Position numbers and translations under genes: made by a program
In this document: in pieces, positions 63,915 through 64,000 of the stretch
How positions within the stretch are numbered: the first letter of the stretch is position 1
Layout of the letters: the number at the start of each line of letters is the position of its first letter
The notes under the pieces: generated by a model
The model's database searches: none
Told to the model about the DNA's origin: nothing
The model's input: only the letters and a program-made list of their open reading frames with translations
Assembly (NCBI RefSeq): GCF_050624435.1
Contig: NC_134546.1
Coordinates: forward strand, 41,247,501 to 41,311,500
Source of the DNA: Tenrec ecaudatus
Lineage: Eukaryota; Chordata; Mammalia; Afrosoricida; Tenrecidae
Direction of reading: 5' to 3'
DNA: 64,000 nt

Positions 63915-64000
63915 TAGATTCCCAAACTTATTTGGCTGACCACACCCTTTTCAGAAAAAAAATTACCCGGCACCCCTGGCAATTAAAAACATTTATAATA
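63915..64000 (+). mobile_element. hAT-like MITE, second copy, cut by window edge
   Basis: CCCAAACTTATTTGGCTGAC and CGGCACCCCTGGCAATTAAA match the left half of the MITE at 23165-23360 in order. Confidence 0.6.

Noticed and set aside
60400-64000. LHCGR last exon on the minus strand
   Set aside because: That exon encodes seven membrane segments in one long frame; no such ORF is here.

Overview
The window is nuclear DNA from a placental mammal, almost certainly an afrotherian and most likely a tenrec (for example Echinops telfairi). Three kinds of repeat point this way. There are about two dozen tRNA-derived SINEs of the AfroSINE type. There are LINE-1 copies with a very long, pyrimidine-rich 3' UTR that I associate with afrotherian L1. 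There are also short hAT-type elements whose ends resemble SPIN/URR transposons, which among afrotherians have been reported from tenrec. Clade is strongly supported; species is inference from recalled repeat families.

The one protein-coding gene I can support is GTF2A1L (ALF, TFIIA alpha/beta-like factor), a germ-cell paralogue of the general transcription factor subunit GTF2A1. It lies on the + strand from the start codon at 15509 to the stop at 60233. All nine coding exons are present: 15509-15529, 17951-18052, 18251-18374, 22964-23019, 24579-24672, 25901-26490, 50788-51048, 51728-51817 and 60126-60233. Every junction is GT-AG, phases agree, and the joined frame is open for 481 codons, close to the human length. 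A CpG-rich promoter (about 15.19-15.75 kb) carries a perfect cAMP-response element, two abutting E-boxes and an NRF1-like site. A poly(A) signal follows at 60362.

Layout: 1-15.2 kb is intergenic, with the end of a SPIN-like element, a 38-bp minisatellite, L1 pieces, an RTE LINE 3' end, mariner remains and SINEs. 15.2-26.5 kb holds the promoter and exons 1-6. Intron 6 (26.5-50.8 kb) is largely filled by four LINE-1 copies, all antisense to the gene. One of these is a full-length element with a perfect 17-bp target-site duplication, its 5' end 1.5 kb upstream of exon 7. 50.8-60.4 kb holds exons 7-9, with MIR, mariner, LTR-like and SINE insertions and a TMA7 processed pseudogene inside an AfroSINE. 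60.4-64 kb is gene-free as far as I can see. By mammalian synteny STON1 should lie to the left and LHCGR to the right, but I see no coding exon of either.

The protein has the TFIIA plan: an N-terminal helical region (exons 1-3), a poorly conserved spacer (exons 4-6), an acidic region beginning with a Taspase1-type cleavage site (exon 7), and the C-terminal beta-barrel half that pairs with TFIIA-gamma on TBP-bound DNA (exons 8-9).
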